Assembly: GCA_012032345.1 (NCBI GenBank)
Contig: JAAUQI010000050.1
Coordinates: forward strand, 1-37,410
Length of the DNA: 37,410 bases
Direction of reading: 5' to 3'
Origin: Leptolyngbyaceae cyanobacterium RM1_1_2
GTDB lineage: Bacteria; Cyanobacteriota; Cyanobacteriia; Phormidesmidales; Phormidesmidaceae
This document shows positions 8,807 to 17,270 of this stretch, one piece after another; the first letter of the stretch is position 1, and every line of letters begins with the position of its first letter. The position numbers were made by a program, and so were the translations under genes. The notes beneath the pieces are model-generated. The model had not been told where the DNA came from. It saw only the letters and a program-made list of their open reading frames with translations, and made no database searches.

Positions 8807-10564
8807 GTGCTGTATCTAGCTGAAGTACAGAGAAAGAGCGGATTTATGGGTGGCGGCAAAGCAGAGTTTAAGCTGCTTGCCTGTCAGCGTAGCGAACAAA
8901 GTTGGAGTTCGGTGCCAGGGGAAGAAATTGTCCTAGCACCCGATGATGCTGGCTACAGTGCAGGTGTTCTGGTCATGGTTGATCTGAGCAACAACCGCCA
9001 GGTACAGCGCCATTCAGAAGCGAGCCGTCAGCTAGTCACTATTCTGCAAAATTTTTCCAACCTGAGTAAAAAGTTTAAGACCCAGGAAGAAGAAATTGAG
9101 CAGTGGAAACAGTCGCTGACTTTTCAGAGTCAGGAGCTAAACCGACGGGAGATGGAGTTAGAGGCCCGTCAAGAGCAGGTTGATCAGGCTGAGGCGGATA
9201 TTGAGCAGATCGAAGCTCAGCGTCAAGAGGTAGAGCAGTCTCGAGATGAAGCTGAGCGTTTACGAGCAGAGCTAGAGCGCAAAACGCAAGAGCTAGACGG
9301 AGCCTGGGCACACCTCAATGGCGAAATGCGGCGTCTAGAGGAGCGGCAGGGAGAACTGCGGCAGGGAAGTCTAGGCGAAGCCGAGATGCAGCAGCTTCAG
9401 GACGCTTTGAACCGTCTCACAGGGGCGATCGCGCCGACGGAGTCTCTGCGGGAACAGCTTAATACTGCTTTTGAGCGGGTAGATCAGCAGCAGGGGCAGC
9501 TCAGTGAATCCTGGCAGGCTCTAGATCGGCAGCGAGAATCAGCCGAGCAGCAGCAGGGTGAAGCTGAGCAAGCAGCGCAAACAATCCACCAGCGATGGCA
9601 GTTGTGGCATGAGGCCAATGGCGCTTTGACAACCACCCGATCAGAGCTAAAAAAGCATCAGGAAAGCCTGGATCTCAAGCAGCAGCAAGCGAAAGCCCTA
9701 TCTGAGCAGCTACAGGATCAAAGTAATCTTTATCAACAGGTCTATCAGCTACTTAACACCTCCGACAAAGTACGCCTGGGTAACAAAGTTGATATGGCAG
9801 CGCTTGAGGCCATGCCAATTGAAGCGCTTGAAACCCTTGTAGCTGAGCTAGAAAGAGACCTTGAGAAAGTTTCACGGTTTGTCAGCGATCAGGAAGAAGA
9901 ATTAGATCTGCAGCAGCAGGCAACAAATGAGCTAAAAGCCAGAATAGAGCGAGTTAGTGAATTTGATCGCCTGCAGCTAGAGACTGAGCTAGACGAGGAG
10001 CAAGACCGCTACCGAATGCTAAATGAGACCCTGATTGGTCAGCGCCGCAACCTCTTAGAGCGTCAGGAAATTCTTAGCCAGCATCAGGCATTGCTCAAGC
10101 GTCGTCAAGGCTTGAGCACTGAGGAGGCTCCGACTATACCTGTTAACCTGGAACCTGTCTTAAATCAGATTGAAACTATCCGGCAAAGAACAACTCATGA
10201 CCTCCAGGCACTTGAAGCAGAAACAAAGCAGCTACAGGAAAAAATCACTGAGCTGAAGCAGCAGGTCGAGCAGCAAACCCACGGGCAGAGCGCTCAGCTC
10301 GAAGAGATTCAGCAGCTAGAAACGCAGCTACAGGAGAAACGCAGCGAGGTGGCTCGGCTCTTTGGTCGGCTAGAGCTGCGTGAAGAGCTGCTTCAGCCGA
10401 TTCAGGAGCAGCTAGGCGCTGTGAGGCAGGGGTTAGAAACGCTGTCTCAGCAGGTGGCGCAGTTCCAAGAAGCTAGTGACTATCAGCTTCAGGCGATCGC
10501 TGAAATGCGTCAGACCATCTACAGTGTTGCGGGTGAGCAGTCGCCTGAGATGGCGACTTCCTAA
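8807..10564 (+). CDS. hmpF: Pilus motility taxis protein HmpF (coiled coil)
   Basis: The 585-residue protein starts (GTG read as Met) with L-Y-L-A-E-V and a compact N-terminal domain of about 80 residues containing G-F-M-G-G-G-K and L-L-A-C-Q. This is the conserved opening of cyanobacterial HmpF as I remember it. Nearly all the rest (about 85-570) is Gln/Glu/Arg/Leu-rich heptad sequence, a long coiled coil. By family knowledge HmpF is needed for type IV pilus motility and surface pilin in Nostoc, where it is also divergent from the hmp taxis operon, as here. A longer frame from 8753 would add 18 residues, but the Shine-Dalgarno at 8793-8798 and the family start favour 8807. No membrane segment or signal peptide is visible. 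Confidence 0.88.
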   Translation: MLYLAEVQRKSGFMGGGKAEFKLLACQRSEQSWSSVPGEEIVLAPDDAGYSAGVLVMVDLSNNRQVQRHSEASRQLVTILQNFSNLSKKFKTQEEEIEQWKQSLTFQSQELNRREMELEARQEQVDQAEADIEQIEAQRQEVEQSRDEAERLRAELERKTQELDGAWAHLNGEMRRLEERQGELRQGSLGEAEMQQLQDALNRLTGAIAPTESLREQLNTAFERVDQQQGQLSESWQALDRQRESAEQQQGEAEQAAQTIHQRWQLWHEANGALTTTRSELKKHQESLDLKQQQAKALSEQLQDQSNLYQQVYQLLNTSDKVRLGNKVDMAALEAMPIEALETLVAELERDLEKVSRFVSDQEEELDLQQQATNELKARIERVSEFDRLQLETELDEEQDRYRMLNETLIGQRRNLLERQEILSQHQALLKRRQGLSTEEAPTIPVNLEPVLNQIETIRQRTTHDLQALEAETKQLQEKITELKQQVEQQTHGQSAQLEEIQQLETQLQEKRSEVARLFGRLELREELLQPIQEQLGAVRQGLETLSQQVAQFQEASDYQLQAIAEMRQTIYSVAGEQSPEMATS

Positions 10565-10582
10565 ACTTAGCTGACTCCTGTT

Positions 10583-10798
10583 ATGACCCGACCCATCTGG
10601 ATTAACGAACAAATTGATCCCTGCGGCATTGTCTATTCCTGCATTGCCTGTTACAACGAAGAGCAGGCGCGTGAGTGCCACGCTACCTTTGAGCAAAACT
10701 TATCAGCCGATCAAAAGCTAGAAGGCTGGATTGCCTGCTTGCGCACTGTAGAATCGTGGGATGAAGTTCCGGTGACGGCGCTAAAAATCAGCTACTAG
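10583..10798 (+). CDS. Small conserved-looking protein, function unknown
   Basis: A 71-residue acidic protein with four Cys residues (about 14, 20, 23 and 52) and several Trp. It has no membrane segment or signal peptide. The Cys spacing (C-x5-C-x2-C, then C further on) could bind a metal or form disulfides, but no known motif is matched. It begins 18 nt after hmpF in the same direction and may be co-transcribed. Its last 11 bp overlap the end of the convergent gene at 10788. Codon use and composition look coding. I do not recognise the family with certainty. Confidence 0.7.
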   Translation: MTRPIWINEQIDPCGIVYSCIACYNEEQARECHATFEQNLSADQKLEGWIACLRTVESWDEVPVTALKISY

Positions 10799-11156
10799 AG
10801 CAGGTCACCGTCACGCCTAGCTCGTCGTGGAGCCAGTTCACTACCTGCTGGCGCTCTCCCTGGGTAAGAAAAAATTGCCCCGTCGATCGCAGGCGCTCGT
10901 CCATTGCTTCGTGATCCGCCGGGGTAAAAAGTTCTGCGGTCGTACCAATTTTGCAAAGAATGTCGTCGCGCCCTTGGGCATCAAGGTCGGCGTACTGATA
11001 GTGGACTAGCTGACGGCTTAGGAGTTCGACATTGTAATTGTCTGCAATCAGTCTGTGTTTGCCATCTTCTGGAATGCGATCGCCCGTTGTTAGCTGGATG
11101 TAATCAGTATCAAGAATATCTAGGTGGACAATTCTGGGCTGTTGGCTCACAAGCAA
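10788..11156 (-). CDS. Conserved-looking hypothetical protein
   Basis: A soluble acidic 122-residue protein without signal peptide or membrane segment. The N-terminal half is beta-like (R-I-V-H-L-D-I-L-D-T-D-Y-I-Q-L). The C-terminal half is helical and ends with W-L-H-D-E-L-G-V-T-V-T-C. I cannot assign a function. The 3' end overlaps the convergent gene 10583-10798 by 11 bp. Upstream, 175 bp without a gene separate it from the lipoprotein on the same strand. Confidence 0.7.
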   Translation of the reverse strand: MLVSQQPRIVHLDILDTDYIQLTTGDRIPEDGKHRLIADNYNVELLSRQLVHYQYADLDAQGRDDILCKIGTTAELFTPADHEAMDERLRSTGQFFLTQGERQQVVNWLHDELGVTVTCSSS

Positions 11157-11331
11157 AGATTCCTGAGTTAAACCTGGCTGCTGGAGAGATTGATTTAAAC
11201 CGAACAGCTACTTTAGAGTGTTGTAGAGCACTATCGGCATGTAGCCTAACACACATTAGTAGGCTTGACACTGTATTTATCTGAAGGGTGGCTCTATGAG
11301 CGCTAGCCCCTCAGACTGGACTCCCTAATAC

Positions 11332-11943
11332 TCACTCAGCACTTTCTGTTGTCGGCGCAGAAGGGGTACCGTCCGCGCCGCCTTCAGCAGGGTCTACTGG
11401 CGTTGCGGCACCGCAGTAAGTATTAACCTCGTTAATAATCTCAGATTCGGTTTGAGAGAGTTCCTCAATTTGATTTACAGCTTGTACAGTCTCTTGCTGA
11501 GAAGCTTCAATGCTGGCCGGAAGTTCGTCGTCAGATTCTACATTGACAACGAGTTCCATTGCGCCGCTAGCCTGCTGTAGAGCCTCACTGAATCCCTGAA
11601 CAACCGTTGCGTACTGATCTCGAAACTGAACCAGCGTTTCATCCGAAAGATCTGTTTCCTCTAAATCAGTCACTAGGCCGTCCAGATTGACCACCACTTT
11701 GTCTACAGCGCTTGTGTACTGACCGGCGGCAGTTTTGATATCGTCTAAGTTTTGGACAGAGGCTGCATTATTGCTAAAGCTTTGAATTTCTGTCTCAAAT
11801 TCTTGCATAAAGCCCTGAGTTTGGTTGACAACCTCAGCCAGCCGATTGCACTGGGTTACCTTGGACTCACCACAACCCGCCAGCGTAAAGGCGATCGCGA
11901 TGCCCACCGGAACCATTGAAGTGCGGGGGCGAATCTGCAGCAT
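11332..11943 (-). CDS. Putative lipoprotein, function unknown
   Basis: Starting at the ATG at 11943, this 203-residue protein has a lipoprotein signal with a hydrophobic stretch ending in the lipobox L-A-G-C. The mature part is helical (about 30-175), Gln/Glu/Val-rich with amphipathic heptads, a single C-terminal Cys (N-T-Y-C-G) and a disordered Ala/Pro/Glu tail. A longer frame begins at 11988, but AAGGAG (11951-11956) sits 7 nt before the 11943 ATG and the signal peptide then has normal length. It should be anchored in the cytoplasmic or outer membrane. It is divergent from the large surface protein at 12266, so a link in the envelope is possible but unproven. Confidence 0.78.
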   Translation of the reverse strand: MLQIRPRTSMVPVGIAIAFTLAGCGESKVTQCNRLAEVVNQTQGFMQEFETEIQSFSNNAASVQNLDDIKTAAGQYTSAVDKVVVNLDGLVTDLEETDLSDETLVQFRDQYATVVQGFSEALQQASGAMELVVNVESDDELPASIEASQQETVQAVNQIEELSQTESEIINEVNTYCGAATPVDPAEGGADGTPSAPTTESAE

Positions 11944-12265
11944 GAACACTCTCCTTCGGTGATATTGGTCGCTCAAGGCGTTCATCATAAATCTATCTGA
12001 AAGCAGGTAGCGCTTCGATAAGCGCCAGTTTTTAGACTCTGCCAGGCAATAATTATGAGTTTAGCCCGTCATAGCCATTTCAGCCGAGAGTAGTTTACTA
12101 CCCTTAGGCTGACGACTTCTCTACTTTTCCAAAACTTAAAGGAGAATCAGGGATATTTGCGAGTACCTCATACTGAGGCTGCTAACAGCACGTTTCTAGG
12201 GGAATTCTCTGATAGAACTTACTAGCGTCCTGACTCGCCCCACGGCGTTTATTTTCTAAACTACT

Positions 12266-15200
12266 ATGCAAATTTCTTCTCCGGTTGTTCGCAGTTGCCT
12301 CTCTCTAGGCTGCCTTTTAGCAGTAGCTTTGCCCCCAGTGTCGGCTCTAGCCCAAACGGTTAGCCCTGAGATAGAGCTAGCTCAGATTCAGCCAGCCTCA
12401 ACAGCGGCTACTGATTTACAAATTGCCCCCCGCTGGCGGATCAATTACAATAGTTCTAATGGGGGATATGACGACGGGTTTACGGGGTTTGAAGGTTTTA
12501 TTCCCCTGCTGCAAACGCCGGGTTCTAGCGTAGTGTATCTGGTACCTCGGCTTAGCCTCGATGACGACATCAATTTAGGTGGAAGTTTGCTGGCAGGCTA
12601 CCGATTTTTGTCAGGCAGTACGCTGCTAGGCGGCTATGCTGGGTTTGATTTTCGGGGTACGGGGCGCAGTGACTTTACTCAGTTTTCGGCGGGTTTAGAA
12701 GCGTTTGGCGATGTTTGGGATGTGCATCTCAATGCTTACTTACCGATAGGTGACGATCGCAACCGGATAGCGAGCAGCGGAGACACCAGCGGTACGCCCG
12801 GTAACTTTCGCTTTCAGGGCAATCGGCTCGTGTTTGATACGGGTAGCTTTAGCCAGTTTGAAGCAGCACTCGGCGGCGTTGACCTAGAGGCTGGCCTAAG
12901 GCTAAGCGAGTTTGCTGGAGGCTGGGGCAGTCTATGGGGCTATTCAGGACTTTATTATTACAGCGGCAATGGATCAGACGACAGCTTGGGCGTACGGGCG
13001 CGCTTAGACTATCGCCTACAGGAAAATCTTCGCTTTGGTCTGGGGATTCAGCACGACGACCTCTTTGGCACCAATGTCTTTTTCTCCGTTAATGCCACGG
13101 TGGGTGGCCCAACTCGCCTGCCGGATGCAGACGCGGTGGGTCAAGAGGCGCGGGTATGGGCGAGGGCGGCAGAAAGTCTTACCCGCAACCCTGCAATTGT
13201 GGTAGAGAACCAAACAGAACGCAGTCTGCAGGTAGGTCAGGTTGCGCTTGACCCAGCTACTGGAGACGCTTACCTTTTTGTTCATGTTACCCCCGGTACG
13301 GTGGGGGGCAGCGGCGCGGTAGAAAGTCCTTTGGGCGCGATCGCCCCCGCTTTGGCCACTGTGAGTCCAGGAAATGTGATTTACGTTCGTCCGGGAGATT
13401 CAGCCGCTAATCCGCTCTCGGCTTTTACAATTCCAGGCGGCGTACAGGTACTCTCCAGTGGCGTGGAGCAGCTTTTGCCTATTCAGTTTGCCAGCGGGCT
13501 GGCGACGGTGATGCTGCCTGATTTTGGCGATCGCGCTGTACTACCCCGGATCGAAAACGGCGTGACGCTGGTCGGCGGCAACAATACGCTGGCCGGCTTT
13601 GACTTGTTCAACGGCGTCAACGGCGTCACGGTTGAAAGTTCTTCAGGGGCCATCGTTCGAGATAATTTGGTAACAAATGCCAGCGGGTCTGGAATTTTGG
13701 CCCAGAATAGCTCAAACAATGTTCTGATTCAGAACAATACTCTGTTTGACAATTTTTTAGGAGTAACCGTTTTATCGGGTTCTGATGGGGCCGTTGTTCA
13801 GGGAAATCGGATTTTTGATATTGGAGACACGGCAGTTTCATTTGCCAATTCTGGAAACGGCCTGATTCAGCAAAATACCCTCTTCAACGCCCGGTTTGGC
13901 ATCGAGGCCAGCGGCACGACAAACCTGGCAGTTCAAAATAATCAGATTTCACAGATTGACACGACTGCAATTGTGCTTCAAAGCGGCGCGACGGGAACGA
14001 CGGTCGGGCAAAATCTAATCTCAACAGCTCAGTTTGGCATCGAGGCCAATAATTTAAGCGGCCTGCTGGTGCAAGATAATACAATTTCTCAAATCGGTAT
14101 GACTGCCCTTGCTCTTGGCAGTATCACTGACGGCACGATTCAGAATAATCGCCTGTTCAATTCACAATCGGGGGTCAGGGGCGCAGATCTAGATAGCCTG
14201 TTAATTCAGAATAATGAAATTTCTCAGATAGACTCAGGTGCGATCGTCCTTAACACCGTGACCAACAGCACAATTCAGAATAATCGCCTGTTTGACGCCC
14301 AGTTAGGCATTCAGGTTGAGATTTCAGACAGCCTGCAAATCCTGAACAACGAAATTTCTCAAATCAGCGTTGCCCCCATTTTGCTCACAGATGCCAGCGG
14401 AGCGCTGATCCAGAGCAACCAGATCTCAGATTCTAGAAACGGCGGCATCAACATTCTCAACAGCTCTAACGTAGAAGTATTAGACAATCAGCTCAGCCGC
14501 ATCGTCACCTCTTTTGCGGCAGCCCGCCCAGCCGCTATCTTTCTGACTCAGGTAACTGGAACCGCCACAATTGCTGGCAATACGGTCACGGGTACCGCTA
14601 TCAGCACTGGCAGTCCTGTTGATGAAGGTCAAGGCATTACGGTGCTAAACCTGTCAGGCAGTCTCAATTTGGCGATCGCAAACAACACAGTCGGTGGCCC
14701 CGACCCCAGCGACAGCAACACTGGGGACTCTGTAGTCGTAGCGCTGGGTGATCTTCCAGGTAGTCTTGCCCCTAGCACAGTAACGGTTTCAAATAACCAG
14801 ATTCAAGGCAACGGCAGCACCTCACCGATAGCGGGAGACGGTGTTCAGGTTGTGGTAGAAGGAGCCTCAAACTTAAGCAATCTGACAATTACGGACAATA
14901 CCATTCTCGACAACAGAGACGATGGCATTGATATTCGAGTGGGTAACATCCTTGCGGCTAATCCCCAGGTGAGAGCGCTGATTATAGGAAATACCGTTCA
15001 GGGTCATGTTAACGGCCAGGGAATCAATGTTCAGGCTCAGCGGAGCGGTAGTACTGCTATTAGCGGCACTTCTCGGGCTGATGTGGCGGTTCAAAACAAT
15101 ACGCTAAGCAATAATGCCACTGATATTCGGGCGATCGCCGATGGTACAGCAATAGGAAGTCGAGTCTGCCTGCGGGTTCAAGGCAATAGCAACCAAGATG

Positions 15201-15328
15201 CCACCCGCCTGATTCAGGCCAATAACGGCCAGCTCCGAGCAGAGACTTTCAGCGGCAACAGCAATAACACTACCAGCCCGTCCGGCACGATTATGGCTAA
15301 TTCGACTCCTCCTTGTTCAATACCTTAG
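12266..15328 (+). CDS. Surface protein: inverse-autotransporter-like barrel plus right-handed beta-helix
   Basis: The 1020-residue protein has a signal peptide (about 1-29, cleavage near A-L-A/Q). Residues 55-290 alternate amphipathic strands with aromatic/Gly turns (for example L-L-G-G-Y-A-G-F-D-F-R-G and L-N-A-Y-L-P-I-G). This resembles the inverse autotransporter (intimin/invasin) outer-membrane barrel. A linker at about 300-430 follows. Residues 430-1010 are parallel beta-helix coils with I-Q-N-N-x-I/L-S/F repeats of about 22-23 residues. Part of this is a recent duplication: a 20-nt block recurs exactly 135 nt apart (14138 and 14273), that is two coils. By analogy the barrel would anchor the protein and the helix be exposed as adhesin or glycan-binding part. 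No catalytic residues were recognised. No good Shine-Dalgarno is visible. Confidence 0.82.
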   Translation: MQISSPVVRSCLSLGCLLAVALPPVSALAQTVSPEIELAQIQPASTAATDLQIAPRWRINYNSSNGGYDDGFTGFEGFIPLLQTPGSSVVYLVPRLSLDDDINLGGSLLAGYRFLSGSTLLGGYAGFDFRGTGRSDFTQFSAGLEAFGDVWDVHLNAYLPIGDDRNRIASSGDTSGTPGNFRFQGNRLVFDTGSFSQFEAALGGVDLEAGLRLSEFAGGWGSLWGYSGLYYYSGNGSDDSLGVRARLDYRLQENLRFGLGIQHDDLFGTNVFFSVNATVGGPTRLPDADAVGQEARVWARAAESLTRNPAIVVENQTERSLQVGQVALDPATGDAYLFVHVTPGTVGGSGAVESPLGAIAPALATVSPGNVIYVRPGDSAANPLSAFTIPGGVQVLSSGVEQLLPIQFASGLATVMLPDFGDRAVLPRIENGVTLVGGNNTLAGFDLFNGVNGVTVESSSGAIVRDNLVTNASGSGILAQNSSNNVLIQNNTLFDNFLGVTVLSGSDGAVVQGNRIFDIGDTAVSFANSGNGLIQQNTLFNARFGIEASGTTNLAVQNNQISQIDTTAIVLQSGATGTTVGQNLISTAQFGIEANNLSGLLVQDNTISQIGMTALALGSITDGTIQNNRLFNSQSGVRGADLDSLLIQNNEISQIDSGAIVLNTVTNSTIQNNRLFDAQLGIQVEISDSLQILNNEISQISVAPILLTDASGALIQSNQISDSRNGGINILNSSNVEVLDNQLSRIVTSFAAARPAAIFLTQVTGTATIAGNTVTGTAISTGSPVDEGQGITVLNLSGSLNLAIANNTVGGPDPSDSNTGDSVVVALGDLPGSLAPSTVTVSNNQIQGNGSTSPIAGDGVQVVVEGASNLSNLTITDNTILDNRDDGIDIRVGNILAANPQVRALIIGNTVQGHVNGQGINVQAQRSGSTAISGTSRADVAVQNNTLSNNATDIRAIADGTAIGSRVCLRVQGNSNQDATRLIQANNGQLRAETFSGNSNNTTSPSGTIMANSTPPCSIP

Positions 15329-15342
15329 CGCTGAAGCGCTAA
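15325..15342. repeat. Perfect hairpin overlapping the stop codon of the surface protein
   Basis: TTAGCGCTGAAGCGCTAA is self-complementary apart from its centre: a 7-bp stem with a TGAA loop. It includes the TAG stop. It lacks a following T-run, so it is not a typical intrinsic terminator. A partial second copy (TTAGCGCTGCAGCTAC...) follows at about 15375. Confidence 0.5.
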
Positions 15343-15510
15343 CTACAAACTATGAAGGCTAGTAGTCAGTGCTTTAGCGCTGCAGCTACGAACTGTGGAA
15401 ATATTAAACTAGAGGGCTAGTCCTGCTGATAGGATCAAAAGCAGACCTGTGTGATTAGCTATGTAGAAAGCAAAGCGATCGCGCTATTTATGAATTTTCC
15501 GGTGTGACCT

Positions 15511-16047
15511 ATGCTGACCCCTGCTGATTTTCTAGAAGCGACCCAATGGGCTGCGATTACGACTTTAGCGCTGGCGGGGCTGAGCGCGATTGCCTTTGTG
15601 GCCCAGTGGGGCATTCGCTTTCGGCTGGTGGGGGCCACTGGCTTTATGGCTGTTTTGACTGTGGGGTGTTTAGGGCTGAGCTTTGAGCCATTTACCCGAG
15701 CCAGCATTCCAGGGGCGATTCCCTACACCACCGTCTATGACTCTGGCGCCGCCCAAGTGGTAATTACCGTACCCCAAACAATTACAGAACCCCAGCTAGA
15801 GGCAACCCTGAAGCAGGCTGCCAGCAACCTGTTTAAGCCGGGACGTTTGGGGCCACCGGGTCAGATCGCCACCATTCGCGCCAGAACCATCGTGCATCGT
15901 TTGGGAGGAATTTCAGATTTGGTTTATGTCGGCCAGATTCAGCCCATCCCTGACGGGCAAACCGGTGCAGCGCAGACGATTCGGATTAATCAAGAACAGT
16001 TAGCCAAACTGCCTAAACCTAAAGACTTACCGGCTGAAGAGGGCTGA
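15511..16047 (+). CDS. ycf51: Ycf51 family protein
   Basis: The 178-residue protein has two hydrophobic N-terminal segments (about 14-33 and 40-60) around the conserved F-R-L-V-G-x-T-G-F motif. A soluble domain (75-165) follows, and a Lys/Pro tail. This matches the Ycf51/DUF2518 family, encoded in cyanobacteria and some algal plastids; its biochemical role is not established. It is probably a thylakoid or cytoplasmic membrane protein. It stands 74 nt before the dehydrogenase gene in the same direction. Length and order of segments are as expected for the family. Confidence 0.85.
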   Translation: MLTPADFLEATQWAAITTLALAGLSAIAFVAQWGIRFRLVGATGFMAVLTVGCLGLSFEPFTRASIPGAIPYTTVYDSGAAQVVITVPQTITEPQLEATLKQAASNLFKPGRLGPPGQIATIRARTIVHRLGGISDLVYVGQIQPIPDGQTGAAQTIRINQEQLAKLPKPKDLPAEEG

Positions 16048-16121
16048 ATTAGACACCGAGTCGCTAAGATCGCTACTCAAGGTTTGAATTTTTAAGCCTC
16101 ATTCGCAAAACATGCCCTGCT

Positions 16122-17270
16122 ATGACTCAGCTCACCTTACCTCTCACGATTGCTCCCGCTCAAGTGCTGCGCGGATGCGGCATCTTAGCAGATATCGGCA
16201 GCGCGATCGCCCGTTTAGGCCAGCGCCCGCTCATTGTCGGCGGCGATCGCACCCTGGCACTGGTTGACACTTGGCTAGGTCAGACCTTAGCAGATTTGGC
16301 AGTGGCGCAGGCTTCCTATGGAGCCGACTGTAGCGACATAGCGCTGCAAAAACTACAGGCAGCGGCAACCCAGCATCAGGCAGATGTGATTATTGGTTGG
16401 GGCGGCGGCAAGGCGCTAGATACGGCCAAACTACTCGCTCACCAGCAGCGCCTGCCCGTTGTCACCGTTCCCACTTCAGCAGCTACCTGCGCGGCGTGGA
16501 CAGCCCTGTCTAATGTTTATTCAGAGCAGGGAGCCTTTCAGTACGATGTGGGGCTGCCGCTGTGCCCGAATTTGCTAGTTGTAGACTACGACCTGATTGC
16601 GACTGCGTCCCGGCGCACCCTAGTTGCTGGCATTGGGGATGGGTTAGCAAAGTGGTATGAAGCCTCGATCAGCAGCGGACATTCCCAAAAAACCCTGATT
16701 ATTGCCGCCGTTCAGCAGGCACGGGTCTTAAGAGATTTGCTTTTTCAAAAGGCTGAAGCCGCGCTGAAAGAACCCGCAGGGGCAGACTGGCGTGAAGTGG
16801 TGGACGCCGCTGTGCTACTGGCAGGAGTCGTCGGAGGCTTGGGGGGCGCTCAGTGCCGGACGGTAGCCGCCCACGCGGTTCACAACGGGCTAACGCATTT
16901 GGCGGCGAGTCACGGGGTGCTGCACGGTGAAAAAGTAGCCTACGGTATTTTGGTGCAGCTCAGGCTAGAGGAGATGGGGCAGGGCAGTTCGCTGGCGGCT
17001 TCAGCCCGTCAGCAGCTGATTCAGTTTTATCAGCGGGTTGGTTTGCCCAAGACTCTAGAAGATTTAGGACTGGGCCAAATTTCCTTAGCTGAGCTACGTC
17101 AGGCGGCAGAGGTGGCCTGCCGTCAAGGGTCTGATATTCACCATCTGCCCTTTAGTGTCACACCTGAGCAGCTAGTCGCGGCGATGGTTTCAACGGCTGT
17201 GCCCCTCAGCAGTCGCCTTTCTCGCTCGCAGAGTGAAGTTGCTCAAACCGCTCAGGAGGTAGAGTCATGA
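16122..17270 (+). CDS. Iron-containing alcohol dehydrogenase / glycerol dehydrogenase family protein
   Basis: The 382-residue protein is of the GldA-like group. The N-terminal nucleotide-binding half has the family signature G-W-G-G-G-K-A-L-D-T-A-K (92-103) and P-T-S-A-A-T (117-122). Metal-ligand candidates are D173 (G-I-G-D-G-L-A-K-W), H254 (A-A-H-A-V-H-N-G) and H268 (H-G-V-L-H-G-E). All three are present, so the enzyme should be active as an NAD(P)-dependent oxidoreductase on a polyol or similar substrate, which cannot be read from sequence. It overlaps the aminotransferase start by 4 bp (ATGA), which implies translational coupling and perhaps a shared pathway converting an alcohol or keto intermediate. 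No clear Shine-Dalgarno precedes the ATG. Confidence 0.88.
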   Translation: MTQLTLPLTIAPAQVLRGCGILADIGSAIARLGQRPLIVGGDRTLALVDTWLGQTLADLAVAQASYGADCSDIALQKLQAAATQHQADVIIGWGGGKALDTAKLLAHQQRLPVVTVPTSAATCAAWTALSNVYSEQGAFQYDVGLPLCPNLLVVDYDLIATASRRTLVAGIGDGLAKWYEASISSGHSQKTLIIAAVQQARVLRDLLFQKAEAALKEPAGADWREVVDAAVLLAGVVGGLGGAQCRTVAAHAVHNGLTHLAASHGVLHGEKVAYGILVQLRLEEMGQGSSLAASARQQLIQFYQRVGLPKTLEDLGLGQISLAELRQAAEVACRQGSDIHHLPFSVTPEQLVAAMVSTAVPLSSRLSRSQSEVAQTAQEVES

